Shown piece by piece: positions 1-10,449 of a DNA stretch of 64,000 nt. The DNA lies in NCBI GenBank assembly GCA_948567375.1, contig CAOYZS010000006.1, forward strand, positions 186,001-250,000, in the 5' to 3' direction. The position numbers were made by a program, and so were the translations under genes. Origin of the DNA: Lunularia cruciata (taxonomy: Eukaryota; Streptophyta; Marchantiopsida; Lunulariales; Lunulariaceae). Below the pieces are notes generated by a model. It did not search any database. It was not told where the DNA came from and was given only the letters and a program-made list of their open reading frames with translations. Each line of letters begins with the position of its first letter. The stretch's first letter is position 1.

Positions 1-123
1 ACCACTGTCTGGCAGACTGTTTGAAACCATACAAAGCCTTGCTGAAATCCCAAACCTAGTAAAAATTGATCAAACTTGTGATACCACTGTCTGGCAGACT
101 GTTTGAAACCATACAAAGCCTTG
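1..123. repeat. 41-bp direct repeat, offset 82 bp, inside copia-1 RT
   Basis: The 41 bases at 1-41 recur without change at 83-123, with 41 different bases between them. The repeat covers the RT segment encoding ALYGFKQSARQW on the minus strand, so one copy of this motif is extra. It is a local duplication in a dead element. Confidence 0.9.
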
Positions 124-952
124 TAGAGCTGTAAAACCAATTGCCCTTGTTTAGTGGCTTGTTGCTGCTTGTGCTGGTCAGGAGTCAGCAAGCCAGGAGG
201 AATGTGCGTGTAGATTTTCTCAGTCAATGTGCCATTGAGAAAAGCTGTTTTGACATCAAGAGCATGCACTTCCAAATCATTCTGAGCTGAGTAAGCAAGC
301 AGCACACGAATTGTTGTCAATTTGACAACAGGAGAGTAGGTCTCTGTGTAGTCAATACCTGGAACTTGAGAGAAACCCTGAGCAAAAAGTCTAGCCTTGT
401 ACCTTTGGATCAACCCTTGTGCATCGTATCTCTTCTTAAAAATCCATTACAGGTGACTGCCTTGCGACCTGCTGGTAACTCAATGATGACCCATGTTTGA
501 TTGTTCTCCATGGACTGAAGCTCATCTTGAATAGCCTCAAACCATTTACTGGAATCAGGTCCAGCGATAGCAGCTTCATAAGTGTCAGGGTCAGATGCAG
601 AGTAGTGCACACTTAATGCATTAGCAGACTCCAACAGTGCATCATATTTTCGAACTGGAGTGCGAACCCTGGTGTCTTGACGCACAGAAAGTGCTTGGAC
701 AGCGTCTGGAGAAAGTAGAGGTTTTGGCCTTCTAGAGTAAACAATGATTGAGGATCCTGAGGACCTGTGTGGAGTGCCAGAACTAGAAGATAAGGTTTGT
801 AGTGAAGAAGGTAAGGGAGAAGGAATTGTTGGAGCTGTAAGATTGTGGAGAGGAGGTGACTGAGTAGGAGTTGGTGGGGATAGACTGTGGGTTGACTGAG
901 AACTAGAAGCAGGAGAGGGAATGAACATTGTCGGATCATAGATGAAATCCAT
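1..952 (-). pseudogene. Copia-1 reverse transcriptase N-terminal part and linker, broken
   Basis: The minus-strand frame from 952 holds a Ser/Pro-rich linker followed by the start of a copia reverse transcriptase (WFEAIQDELQSMENNQTW, then LPAGRKAV). The frame breaks near 440-410, and RT similarity resumes in another frame toward position 1, where the conserved copia segment KALYGFKQSARQW can be read. That last segment occurs twice (1-41 and 83-123) because of a local duplication. The catalytic YVDD motif would lie beyond the window edge. Identification rests on family motifs; the frame breaks are seen directly. Confidence 0.85.
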
Positions 953-1229
953 TTGAACATCCTGAGTGTCAGAACACTTTTTATGTTCATGAGTGTCAGA
1001 ACACTGTTTACGTTAATGGACGGAGGTATGTTCCTGAAACTGAACATCTCTTGATAGAAAAATGGAGTTACCAGATATTTTCTGTAGTCTATAAGCTTTA
1101 CTATCCGGATCATAACCAAGGAAGATACACTTGGAAGACTTAGAATAGAGTTTAGATCTGGAAGAAGATAGAACATGTGCATAAGCAATACAACCAAAAA
1201 TTCGAAGTAGGGATAGATTAGGTTTATAA

Positions 1230-1839
1230 CCAAACCAGAGTTGGAAGGGTGTGACTTCGGAGGAGATGGTTTGGTAGGATTTCTATTTTGCAAAAAGTTG
1301 GCAGTGTGTAGTGCCTCTCCCCAATAAGACTTGGGGAGTCCAGACTCAAATAACATAGTGCGTACGACTTCCACCAATGTTCTGTTCTTTCTCTCAGCAA
1401 CACCATTTTGCTGAGGAGTATGTGGAGTGCTGAACTGGTGCATGATACCTTTGCCTTTGCAGAAAAGATGAAAATCTGCAGAGTTGTATTCACCACCATT
1501 GTCTGAGCGCAACACCCGAATCTTCTGATTGAGTTGAATCTCTGCATAGGTCACGTATTCTTGAAAACAAGTAAAAACTTCATGTTTGAACTTGAGTAGA
1601 TACAAAAATTTATACCTTGTGTAATCATCAATGAAGGTCACAAAGTATCTGTAACCAGTGTAGGTGGCAGAAGAGATGGGACCACAAACATCAGAATGGA
1701 TGAGAGCCAATGGAACAGTGGCTCTAGTAGCTCCTTCCCGAGGTAAGGGAATTCGAGTTTGAGGTAAGGGAATTCGAGTTTGCTTGCCATGAAGACAAGG
1801 TGAACAAACAGGAAACAAATGAGGATAGATCCTATCCAT
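1230..1839 (-). pseudogene. Copia-1 integrase, broken
   Basis: The frame from 1839 to about 1230 encodes a copia integrase core. The catalytic triad region is recognisable: Asp in IHSDVCG, Asp in LRSDNGGEY, Glu in NGVAERKNRTL, followed by SYWGEALHTANFLQNR. The N-terminal part has an in-frame tandem duplication of seven residues (TRIPLPQ). After about 1230 the reading leaves frame. An integrase joins the element DNA to the host chromosome; this copy cannot make a full protein. Confidence 0.9.
1741..1782. repeat. 21-bp perfect tandem duplication in copia-1 integrase
   Basis: The 21-bp unit at 1741-1761 is repeated exactly at 1762-1782. It keeps frame and adds seven residues to the integrase reading. 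Confidence 0.95.
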
Positions 1840-1859
1840 CCCAGCAACCAGATCTTTGT

Positions 1860-2366
1860 CTTGTAGAAGTTGAAGTCAATTCTTGCTGATGTGCCCAAGT
1901 CGTCGATGCCATAGGGAAGTAAGAGCGGAATATGTATAGTTGGAATAGAGATTGCAGCAGCTTGAGATGGCTGAGACTGAGTTGATGTAGAGACTGCAGC
2001 ATCTTGAGGTTGCTCAATGGACTCTCCCAGAAGCCAAAAGTTATACAATCTAGGACAGGATGCAATCAGATCCTGCAGATCATCATAAAGGAAAATGTTG
2101 GTTTCCTTTAACTGAAATGATCCATGTGACTTGCTCAACTGAAGTGCTGAATAGAGATTCTTGTTCAGCAAAGGAACATGTAGAACATCTTCTAGCATGT
2201 AGGACTTCCCTGAACAAGCAAGCTTAACAGAAACTGTCCCATGGCCTAGAATAGCAATGTTGGAACCATCAGCCAAGTAAACTTGTCTAGGTGGTGAGTA
2301 TGCTTCATAGACCAAGAAACAGGTTCGTTAGTAGGTCATGTGCTAAGAAGCAGCAGTGTCGATATA
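1860..2366 (-). pseudogene. Copia-1 protease and GAG-pre-integrase region, broken
   Basis: The frame from 2315 carries the typical copia protease C-terminal half: VYLADGSNIAILGHGTVSV and then LEDVLHVPLLNKNLYSALQL. Just upstream, near 2335-2366, the active-site segment reads I-D-T-A-A-S followed by a stop codon where copia proteases have D-S/T-G-A-S. The catalytic Gly is replaced and the frame is stopped, so the protease is inactive. Confidence 0.85.
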
Positions 2367-2475
2367 CCATCTCTTGTCCTGAGTGACTGAAGGAACAACA
2401 TCAACGTCGTACAAAGAGAGGTGAGTTGTAGAAGCATTGGAGTGATGGTGTTCCTTGCCTCCTTTCTCCCTTGTA

Positions 2476-3469
2476 TCACCAATGTGCTTGCGGCAGTCTT
2501 TGATGTGATGTCCCTTCTTTGAGCAGTAGTGACAGATGATAGAAGGTCTGAAGGAATTTCCTCCAGAAGATGTAGAGAAATAACTCTGATTCTGACCGGA
2601 AGGTCTGTTGAAAGAGTTCTGACCAGAGGAAGGATTCTGACCAGAAAATCTGCTGAAGAGTTCTGACCAGAAGGTCTGTTGAAAGAGTTCTGACCAAAAA
2701 AACCATGAGATTCATTCTTCCAGCTCCCCTTGCCTTTACCTTTGTTTCTGTAAGTAGATGTAGAGCCTTGTGTGACTGCTAGAGCAGTTGTTTGCTCTAC
2801 AAGACCTTCATACTTCATACTGATCTCTTCTTGAAGAAGAAGAGCAATGACATCAGAGAGATGTAGTGCCTTCTATGTTCGCAATGATTGCAGAAAATAC
2901 TTGAAACTAGAAGGCATAGATCTCATCAAATGGAACTTAGCCTGCTGGTCATCGATTGGGTTGTTCACCGCAACTAATTGGGTGAGGACTCCTCTAAAAT
3001 TGATAATGTGCTTTGCTACACTGGTGCCTTCACGCATCTTCAAATTCATCAAAGTGTCCAGTAGATACATGATTGTGACATCATCGGTACCTTCGTACAT
3101 GGTTGTTAAATCCATCCATGTTTCACTTGCCAACATGTGCCTGCTGATGGTAGGAACAAACTCAGGAGCTAATGCTGAATTGATTGCTTCAAGAGCAACA
3201 AGATTCCTATGCTCCCAATCAGGTAGAGTGGCAGCTGAGGTGGGCTTAACTTCAGTACCATCAACAATTATAAAAACTAAAGTCACCTTCAGTTTGAGGG
3301 CAAGACAATGTTTCCAAGATTGGAAATAATTGCTATTGAATTTGACAAAGGTTGAGTCAAAGCGTATAGCTGGAGTAGCGGATATTGCACCAGCAGGAGC
3401 ACCAACACCAGCAGCAGCAGGAGTAGCAACACCAGCAACACCAGTAGCAGACATGATGATTTGATGCAC
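2476..3469 (-). pseudogene. Copia-1 Gag (UBN2-like) with zinc knuckle, broken
   Basis: The minus-strand frame opening with a Met at 3469 reads as a copia Gag: an Ala/Gly-rich start, then FVKFNSNYFQSWKHCLALKL, SETWMDLTTMYEGT and ITQ/VNNPIDDQQAKFHLMRSMP-like segments of the UBN2/retrotran_gag group. Further downstream, at about 2488-2541, a CCHC knuckle (C-x2-C-x4-H-x4-C, core CHYCSKKGHHIKDC) can be read in a different frame from the surrounding Gln/Ser-rich sequence, so at least one frameshift separates capsid and knuckle. Confidence 0.85.
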
Positions 3470-3703
3470 AGAGGATAGTGGAGAATTTCTCTCCCAAAAC
3501 CCAAACTAACAAAGGAGGCTAACAGAGGATATAAAAGAAAATTCTCTCCTAAAACCCAGAGAAAGAGATACTCTTCAAAGGAGGAACAAGGGACTCTTGT
3601 TTTTCCAGATACACTAGTGTGTAAAACTAAGGTCTCTCAGAATTTCGAAATTTGTGTGTGCTAAGGCGTCCCCTAGCAGCTAAAAGGAATTCTGAAACTT
3701 AGA

Positions 3704-3715
3704 GCTCTGATACCA
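3704..3715 (-). promoter_or_regulatory. Copia-1 primer binding site (initiator Met tRNA 3' end)
   Basis: On the minus strand the bases TGGTATCAGAGC follow directly after the LTR terminus. This is the common plant copia primer binding site, complementary to the 3' end of initiator methionine tRNA (ending in CCA). Confidence 0.95.
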
Positions 3716-3962
3716 TGTGAGAAAAATGAAATGAGCAGTATGTACTCGAATTGGTTGAGCTAGTTGGTAATCCCAGAACTGGGATTATATAAGTACATGA
3801 GCATACTCTTAGAGCACACCTTTGCATCAACAGTGTGAAATGTGTAACTCATATGCTCTTAACTTAACTCTAAGGTGTTCACATGTAACTCATGAACAGT
3901 GGTCATACGTGAACAGTAGTCATGAGTGAACAGGAACTAACATGTCTATTATAAATCTAACA
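3716..3962 (-). repeat. Copia-1 5' LTR, about 247 bp
   Basis: The segment begins TG at 3716 and ends CA at 3962 in plus-strand reading, abuts the primer site on its inner side, and is adjacent to Gag. Its partner LTR is outside the window, so the outer limit is set from the TG/CA ends and the flanking sequence rather than from LTR comparison. Confidence 0.75.
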
Positions 3963-3969
3963 TAAAGTA

Positions 3970-4420
3970 TGATAAGAACCAAGCTTCTTACTCTTTGAAG
4001 TGGAAGGTCTATCACTCCCTCTTATCTCTGATGTATCAGACATCACTTCTGCGATTCTAGACCTCTCTCTTTGTATCACAACTCACAAGCATCAAGTAGG
4101 TTCTCTCACGCAGCACTAGTAGCCTCTAATATTGAGATATCAAAAGACAATTTTGAGATGATGTTAGGCAACTCATGATTTCACGAAATGCAAGGAAGAG
4201 GTGTCGGGAATCACCCTTGTTGAAGAACTAACTTAAACAAGAATAGAAAGCACTCTTATATACATTTCAGCAAACCCTAGGGGGTTGCTTTGTTTAACCC
4301 TAATTAGGGTTCCGCCCCTCTTTACCCTAAGTAGAGAATATTTGACAGGATTTCTAAAAGATTCTAATAAAACTTTAAAATCAGGAGAAGTATCTAAACT
4401 AGAGATTAACTAAACTAACA
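3970..4420 (-). repeat. Copia-2 3' LTR (451 bp)
   Basis: Matches 8619-9093 along its whole length with scattered substitutions and a shorter region near 4330-4350. TG at 3970 and CA at 4420. On its inner side (minus strand) the purine-rich AAGTGTGAG at about 4421-4429 is the likely polypurine tract, though it is weak. Confidence 0.95.
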
Positions 4421-4427
4421 CTCACAC

Positions 4428-5947
4428 TTAATGAGAATTTAGGATTATTCCCATTTCTACTACACATTTTATGTGTTTATCTTTAGGTAATGTTTTTGTA
4501 AACACATCTGTTGTCATCTCCTGTGTAGGAGAGTAAACTAACTTCACAACATTCTCCTTTTTTTTCTCCTCTACAAATCTTCTTCTAATCCCAATGTGCT
4601 TAGTCCTAGGGTGATGTACAGGATTTTTGCTCAGTGCTATACTTCCTGTATTGTCACCGTACAATGTAGTAGGACTTTTCTGCTCAAAACCCAACTCCTC
4701 AAGAAGTTTCATGTTCCAGATGACTTCTTGAGTAGCATTTGAGGCAGCCATAAATTCTGCCTCAGTAGTAGACAGTGCAACAGATGTGTGCTGTTTATTA
4801 CGCCAACTGATTGCTCCACCGCTAAGCATAACTACATATCCACTAGTTGATCTGCTGTTATCTGTGTCATCTCCCCAACTAGCATCTGTATATGCTTCAA
4901 GAGTAGGAGCGAGTATGTTCCCTTGCCTTTTGTACTCCAAGAATGCATCTTGAGTACCCTTTAAGTACCTAAATACTCTCTTTATACCTTTCCAATGTAT
5001 TTGTGCAGGGTTGCTAGTGTATCTAGCTAGTGCTCCCACTGCATAGCATATATCTGGTCTTGTACAGACCATGATAAACATTAGAGAACCAAGAGCACTC
5101 TGATACAACACTTTGTCACAGAGATTCACCTCCCCATCTATGATTCTGCTGTGCTTCCACCCCAGATCAAGAGGTGTAGAGACAGGATTTGCCTCCGTCA
5201 TCTGATACTTAGCTAGTATGGATCTCACATACTGTGGTTGGCTGATCCGGATCCATCCTGCTTCTCTGTCTCTGCTCACTTTGATTCCCAAAACGAGTTT
5301 TACAGGACCAAGGATAGTCATCTCAAAAACAGAACACAAGAAATCTATCACTCTTTTGATAGATTCACTGTTCCCCAACAGTAACAGATCATCTACATAT
5401 ACAGCTATGTATACATCATCTCTAGTATACACACTCATGTCAGAATCTGCTCGTTTGAAATCCTGCTCTCTCGAGTATGAGTCCAGTTTCTCATACCAAG
5501 CTCTAGGAGCTTGCTTAAGGCCATATAAAGCCTTCTTAAGCAAGCATACTTTTCCTTTGCCTTCAGTATATCCATCTGGAACATCCATGTAAATAGTCTC
5601 TCTCAATCTCCATTGAGAAAGGCTGTTTTCACATCTAACTGCTCCACTTCCCAATCTCTCTCTGCTGCAAGAGCTAGAAGCATGCGAATAGATCCATACC
5701 TGGCAACTGGTGCAAAAGTTTTTGAATAATCTATTGATGCTTTCTGATTGAAGCCCTTTGCAACAAGTCTTGCCTTGAACTTCAGGATCTCATTCTCAGC
5801 TCCCTGTTTGACCTTGAAAACCCATTTGCAGCCAATTGCTTTCCTACCTGGTGGTAAATCAGCTAGTACCCATGTACCATTAGTCTGAAGATACTTCTTC
5901 TCTTCTGCTATAGCCAACTCCCACTGACTCGAATCTGGTCTGAGCAT
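4428..5947 (-). pseudogene. Copia-2 reverse transcriptase-RNase H, one frameshift
   Basis: Two overlapping minus-strand frames (5947-5603 and 5654-4428) together cover a copia RT-RNase H. The first has LPPGRKAIGCKWVFKVKQ, KARLVAKGFNQ, TFAPVAR and LDVKTAFLNGD; the second has YMDVPDGY, KALYGLKQAPRAWY, the catalytic AVYVDDLLLLG, SLMFIMVCTRPDICYAV, and the RNase H part with AYTDASWGDD, TEAEFMAAS and the C-terminal TTDVFTKTLP. A single-base loss near 5605-5620, just after LNGD, explains the frame change. It is otherwise close to full length, so this is the best-preserved part of the element. Confidence 0.94.
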
Positions 5948-6564
5948 AGCTTGCTGTAATTTTCTGGATCACAATCTTGATGACAGATGTAAGATTCATC
6001 TAACATCTCTTCTGATAGAAGACCAAGTCTGTCAACAGGTTTTCTATCTCTCTGTGATCTTCTTGGCTCTGTGCCCAGAAGATTCATGCCGTCTCTTGAC
6101 ATCTCTGGAGTCTCACTCAGAGATTCTGCATCTGCAGACTGCTTGTGGGAGTCACCTTCTGTAGTATCAGAATCAGAAACCACTGTCTGTTTAGGCCTTC
6201 TTTTGTACACCTTCAGACTCTCCTTTGGTGAAACATCAGCTTCAGGTAGAGATTGCTCTTCTGATGATTGATCTGAAAAACTGACTCTGCAGCTTGGGAA
6301 GATAGATTGAAAGATAGATTGATCAGGCTGATCAAACTGATCAGCTTGCTTCTGCAGCTCATCACTGTTCTCACTCCAAGTCCTCAATTCATCAAAGAGT
6401 ATATCTCTACTTCTGATGATATGTCCAGACTTAGGATTGTACAGAAGATATCCTTTCAGTCCCTCTTCATATCCTACAAAAAGCATTCTCTCAGCCTTCT
6501 TTGTGAACTTCCTCCTCTGCTCCTTGGGGATATGAACATAGGCAGGACATCCAAAGACTTTCAA
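5908..6564 (-). pseudogene. Copia-2 integrase C-terminal/RT linker region
   Basis: The frame begins MKVFGCPAYVHIPKEQRRKF and continues KAERMLFVGYEEGLKGYLLYNP, the conserved copia integrase C-terminal segment, followed by a polar linker rich in Ser, Glu and Asp and the RRSQRDRKPVDRLG segment that usually precedes copia RT. It overlaps the integrase core frame at 6561-6564 and the RT frame at 5908-5947 in different frames, consistent with two frameshifts in a former single polyprotein. Confidence 0.88.
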
Positions 6565-7711
6565 AGCTGAAAGATTAGGTGTCTTACCACTCCAGCATTC
6601 TTCCGGAGTTCTTCCTTGCGATGTTGTGGTACCACTGATATTTCTAAGAAAATTTGCAGTGCTAATTGCAGCACCCCAAAACTTTCTCTCCAGCTTGGCA
6701 TGTGGAGCATTGCCAATGCTTTGTCCACCAGTGTCCTATTCAACCTTTCTGCAACTCCATTCTGTGCAGGACTGTCTCTTGCAGTACAATCAAGGAGGAT
6801 TCCTTTTCCTGACAGAAAAGAGAGGAATTCCTCATTCCTGTACTCTCTGCCTCCATCTGTTCTCAGTCGCTTGACTTTCCTCCCAGTCTGCAACTCAACC
6901 ATGGCTACAAACTTCTGGAATTTTCGCAGCACTTCATCCTTGCTTTTCATGAAATCTTTCTACTGTAATCATCCACAAAGGAAATATAGTAGGCTGCTCC
7001 ACTCAATGACTTCTCAGTCATGTATCCCCATACATCAGAATGTATGACATCTAGAATACCAGAAGCTCTAGATGAAGATTTCTTGGGAATAGGAGCGTTG
7101 TGTGCCTTACCTTCTGCACACCCAATGCAGAACTCGAGTTTTCTTTTGGGATCTAGTTTCAACCCATCCACTACCTTCTCTAAAGCAAATAGGTTTTGCA
7201 CTGACAAGTGCCCTAACCTCAAATGCCAGAGATGGATATCATTTCTGTTTTCTGCTACCAATGCAGAATCAAAACCATCAGCTTCCATCAACTTGAACAG
7301 CTTCCCTTTGGCAGTACCATACCCAAGGACCAGCTCTCCTTTCTTCAAAGTACATTGATTTCTGTTGCTTTCAAACAGAACATCCACACCATGCTCCATG
7401 AGGCTATGTACTGATATCAAGTTCTTGGTGTAATCTGGAACATACAGTACATTTTCCAAATAGCCTTTTTTAGAACATCCCATGAAGGCAATAGGAACTT
7501 TGCCAGTTCCTAACACTAGATTCAGAATCCCAAGTCCACAACGAACACTCTTGGGAATCTTCAGAGGTTGAAGAGTTGAGAACAGCTCCTTCTGATAACA
7601 GATATGAGAGGTGACTCCCGAGTCCAAGAACCATCCAGAACCATTTGAGGACAACTGTGATTCTGCCAACATTCCACAATCCAGCTCTTCTGCTGAGTAC
7701 CCCCTCCTCAT
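6561..7711 (-). pseudogene. Copia-2 protease, GAG-pre-integrase and integrase core
   Basis: Frame 7711-6947 carries the protease site WFLDSGVTSHIC (catalytic D-S-G), VLYVPDYTKNLISVHSLMEHG, the pre-integrase HLWHLRLGHLS, a Cys pair CIGCAEGKAHNAP and the first integrase Asp in VIHSDVWG. Frame 6950-6561 supplies the second Asp in RLRTDGGREY and the Glu in GVAERLNRTL. The two frames overlap by four bases, a frameshift within the integrase core. All catalytic residues of protease and integrase are still readable. Confidence 0.92.
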
Positions 7712-7733
7712 CGCTGACTATCTCATGGCACTC

Positions 7734-7922
7734 CTATGAGTTGTAAGCTGAACTCCCAGATTTTCGTCCCTTTACTGGTTGAGGTCTCTTGCCTACCATC
7801 TTCAGCTCCCGTTCTCTCCTTTGTCCTCTCTTGGGACATATGAGTGCAATATGACCTTTCTCATGACAGATATAACAAGTCTTGTCATCAACATTACTAA
7901 CTCCTTTACCAGATTTACTCAC
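7734..7922 (-). pseudogene. Copia-2 Gag zinc knuckle segment
   Basis: A short frame with one CCHC nucleic-acid-binding knuckle, CYICHEKGHIALIC (C-x2-C-x4-H-x4-C), followed by a basic tail. It lies between the Gag capsid part and the protease, as expected, but separated from both by stops or frameshifts. Confidence 0.85.
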
Positions 7923-8002
7923 TCTGGTTTCTCTGGTTTGCTCACTCTTCTATCTGGCACTCTTCTTGACTGAGAAGAATCACAGAACAGAGCAGCATCT
8001 CC

Positions 8003-8614
8003 CTACTCATATAACTTCAGCCCTTTGTCTTTCCTGCGTCTGCTAAACACCAACAATTTGTGTATCACATAATCCCATGTGACAGTTTCAACAGGTAAAA
8101 CTTGCAGCGCTACTAGGACAGAGTCATAGCTTGAAGGAAGACTATCTAAGAGATGATTGATCTCATACTTCTCTGTAAGTACAACCCCATCCTCCTTGGT
8201 ACACTTGAAAAGTTTCTGCAGTTTTGACAGATAACAGATGAAATCTTCACCTTCCTCCAATCTCAAGTTCTTTACTGTAGACCAGACTCGATAGGAGCTC
8301 TCCTGCTTCTCAACAGTGTAATAGTTCTTGATTTTTTCCCAAATCTCCCAACTCCAAACATAAGTATCTACTAGGTCTCTAGCTGGCTCTTCCATAGCCC
8401 TCAGCAGAAACCTCCTAGTAGTAGAGTGCTTGACTCTCTCCTCCTTGTTCACCTCTAGCTCATCTATATCATGAGCTTCTAATGCAAACTCTACACAGTC
8501 ATAACTGTCTAAGATAGTCTTCACATCCAAAGCCCAAGCTTTGTAGTTAGTCTTCCCCAGTTTCTCTATCTCTCTGAGTTCTCCTATCAACCCTAGTGGT
8601 GATTGTGGGCCCAT
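8003..8614 (-). pseudogene. Copia-2 Gag capsid region; start codon inside primer site
   Basis: The 203-codon frame starts with ATG at 8614-8612 and contains typical copia Gag segments: IEKLGKTNYKAWALDVKTIL, EIWEKIKNYYTVEK, LEEGEDFICYLSKLQKL and EINHLLDSLPSSYDSV (UBN2-type). The start codon lies within the primer binding site at 8606-8618, only five bases from the LTR end. The frame ends at 8003, and the zinc knuckle follows after a break. Gag packages the element RNA into particles. Confidence 0.88.
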
Positions 8615-8618
8615 AACC
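8606..8618 (-). promoter_or_regulatory. Copia-2 primer binding site matching internal initiator tRNA-Met
   Basis: Directly at the LTR end the minus strand reads GGTTATGGGCCCA. This is complementary to the anticodon stem-loop of plant initiator methionine tRNA (around the CAU anticodon), not to its 3' end. Drosophila copia is known to prime from a half-tRNA made by cleavage in the same region, so a half-tRNA primer is the natural reading. The match is from knowledge of the tRNA sequence and was not aligned by computer. Confidence 0.85.
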
Positions 8619-9093
8619 TGATAAGAACCAAGCTTCCTGCTCTTTGAAGTGGAAGGTCTATCACTCCCTCTTATCTCTTATGTATCAAACATCACTACTG
8701 CGATACTAGACCTCTCTCTTTGTATCACAACTCACAAGTATCAAGTAGGTTCTCTCACGCAGCACTAGTAGCCTTTAATACTGAGATATCAAAAGACAAT
8801 CTTGAGATGATGTTAGGCAACTCAAGACTTCACGAAATGCAAGGAAGAGATGTTGGGAATCAACCCTTGTTGAAGAACTAACTTAAACAAGAATAGAAAG
8901 CACTCTTATATACACTTCAGCAAACCCTAGGGGGTTGCTTTGCTTAACCCTAATTAGAGCTGTGCCCCTCTTTACCCTGAGTAGAGGATATTTAGATATT
9001 ATTATTATTATTATTTGGCAGTGCTTTTAGAGAATTCTAACAAAACCTTAAAATCAAAAGAAGTCTCTAAACTAGAGATTAGCTAAACTAACA
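8619..9093 (-). repeat. Copia-2 5' LTR (475 bp)
   Basis: Direct repeat of 3970-4420, starting TG at 8619 and ending CA at 9093, with an extra (TTA)n-like run near 8997-9016 absent from the other copy. Followed by the target duplication AAGTA at 9094-9098. Confidence 0.95.
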
Positions 9094-10355
9094 AAGTATA
9101 TCACAACAAGCGCTATGGACACTTGAGTCCTGAGGCGTTAAACAGCCAAAGGGAAGCAGAAAGCAGCCATAGTAATCCTTCACGGAAACACCTGAAACTT
9201 CATCAGTGCCTCACGCAATGCCGAAGTAGCTGAGCAATTGTCAGTACCACTCATACTGATTTCTGCTCGAAAACTCATGAATGCTAAGGCAAACTCGGTT
9301 GTTCCCCTAAAGTGCCGCTCAAAAAATAATGGGAATGTCAAAAAGAACAGAGGTGGAAGTGTGGAAAGCAAGGGCAAGCAAAAGTGCAGGTATGCACTTA
9401 AGCGCTGGAGTCTTAACCTTATAATGAGGATCAGTCCAGAAACAAAAGAATCCACATGAGTAAGATGAGGGAAGAAATCGAGACATATCTGATGGATCCC
9501 TCAAATCACAAACATTCATTAGTAGAGAGAAAGTCCATGACACAACAATGAGAGAGAGTCAAGCAGAGGTTCACTAGTGATACGAGAGTGGAGCAAGAAA
9601 ACTTCAGCACTGCACAGGAAGGGGATGAGCCAACTGAAGCGGAAAAAGTAGAGGTGAAGTGAATGAAGGTGAAGGTGAAGTATACATTATATATTGGTAA
9701 ATGAGAGCAATGAGTATACATTCATTATATATTGGTAAATGAGAGCAGAAGCCGTTCGGGGAACGGGTTATCCAGAACTCATGAAGTGCACAAGTGCATA
9801 TATTCGATAAACAACATTTACATGAATAACAGTGCTAGTGTAGTATGAAAGCTTTAGTACAAAATGCATCGAAAATAACCTCAGCAAAAGTATAGGTGTA
9901 AAAAAGTAACCTGTAGCAAAGGCATAAGTGCAAGAAATTGAGAACACAGAACTGCTAATGGACAATAACGAACTTGAAATCGCGAGCAGCAACGCCAACA
10001 TTGAAATCGAGAGCAGCAAGGCCAACGCGAGCGTGGGTTAGAGAGCTGGATGTAAGAGAGCTTGATAGTAGCAAGCATTTCGCGATTATTGCAGCAGAAA
10101 CGGGTAGAAATGTAAGAGTGTAACTATAGCGAAGCGTAAGAGGACAGGATAAAGTATATCACTCCCAGTGCTATGGACATTGGAGTCCGGATACGCTAAA
10201 CAACTGAAGGAAGCAGAAGGCGGCCATAGTAAACCTCCACGATGACACCAACTACTTCATCAGTGCCTCACGCCGTGTCGAAGTAGCTGAACAATTGTCA
10301 GTACTCCTCGTCCTGAGTTTCTGCTCGAAAACTCATGAGTGCCAAGGCATTCATT
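9094..10355. repeat. Long duplicated module, copy 1
   Basis: Runs in parallel with 12223-13560 over more than 1.2 kb, about 3.1 kb apart, with small differences. It contains the header, the GCCTCACGCA block, a short internal duplication around 9687-9746, the hairpin module at 9741, and a 300-bp stretch ending in a second header at about 10156. Confidence 0.88.
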
Positions 10356-10384
10356 ATTTATATATTTATATATATATATATTTA

Positions 10385-10448
<64 letters not shown>
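10354..10448. repeat. (TA)n/(TTTA)n microsatellite
   Basis: Low-complexity run with uninterrupted TA repeats from about 10394 to 10448. It ends exactly where a hairpin module begins (CGAGAACAGAAGCCG). Confidence 0.97.

Positions 10449-10449
<1 letters not shown>

Larger units (their letters stand above)
1..3962 (-). mobile_element. Degraded Ty1/copia retrotransposon, cut by left window edge
   Basis: Reading on the minus strand from 3962 to 1 the order is LTR, primer binding site, gag with a zinc knuckle, protease remnant, integrase, reverse transcriptase. Gag-PR-IN-RT order defines the copia superfamily. The element lies 5' to 3' toward the window start, so its RNase H part and 3' LTR are off the edge. 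All domains are broken by frameshifts and stops, so it is a dead copy. Its right boundary is 7 bp from the next copia element. Confidence 0.93.
3970..9093 (-). mobile_element. Complete but dead Ty1/copia retrotransposon (copia-2), 5.1 kb
   Basis: Two similar direct repeats (3970-4420 and 8619-9093), each starting TG and ending CA, bound an interior with gag, knuckle, protease, integrase, RT and RNase H in copia order on the minus strand. The five bases AAGTA lie immediately outside both ends (3965-3969 and 9094-9098), a perfect target site duplication. The two LTRs differ at many positions and by an indel, so the insertion is not recent. Several frameshifts split the coding region. Confidence 0.96.
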
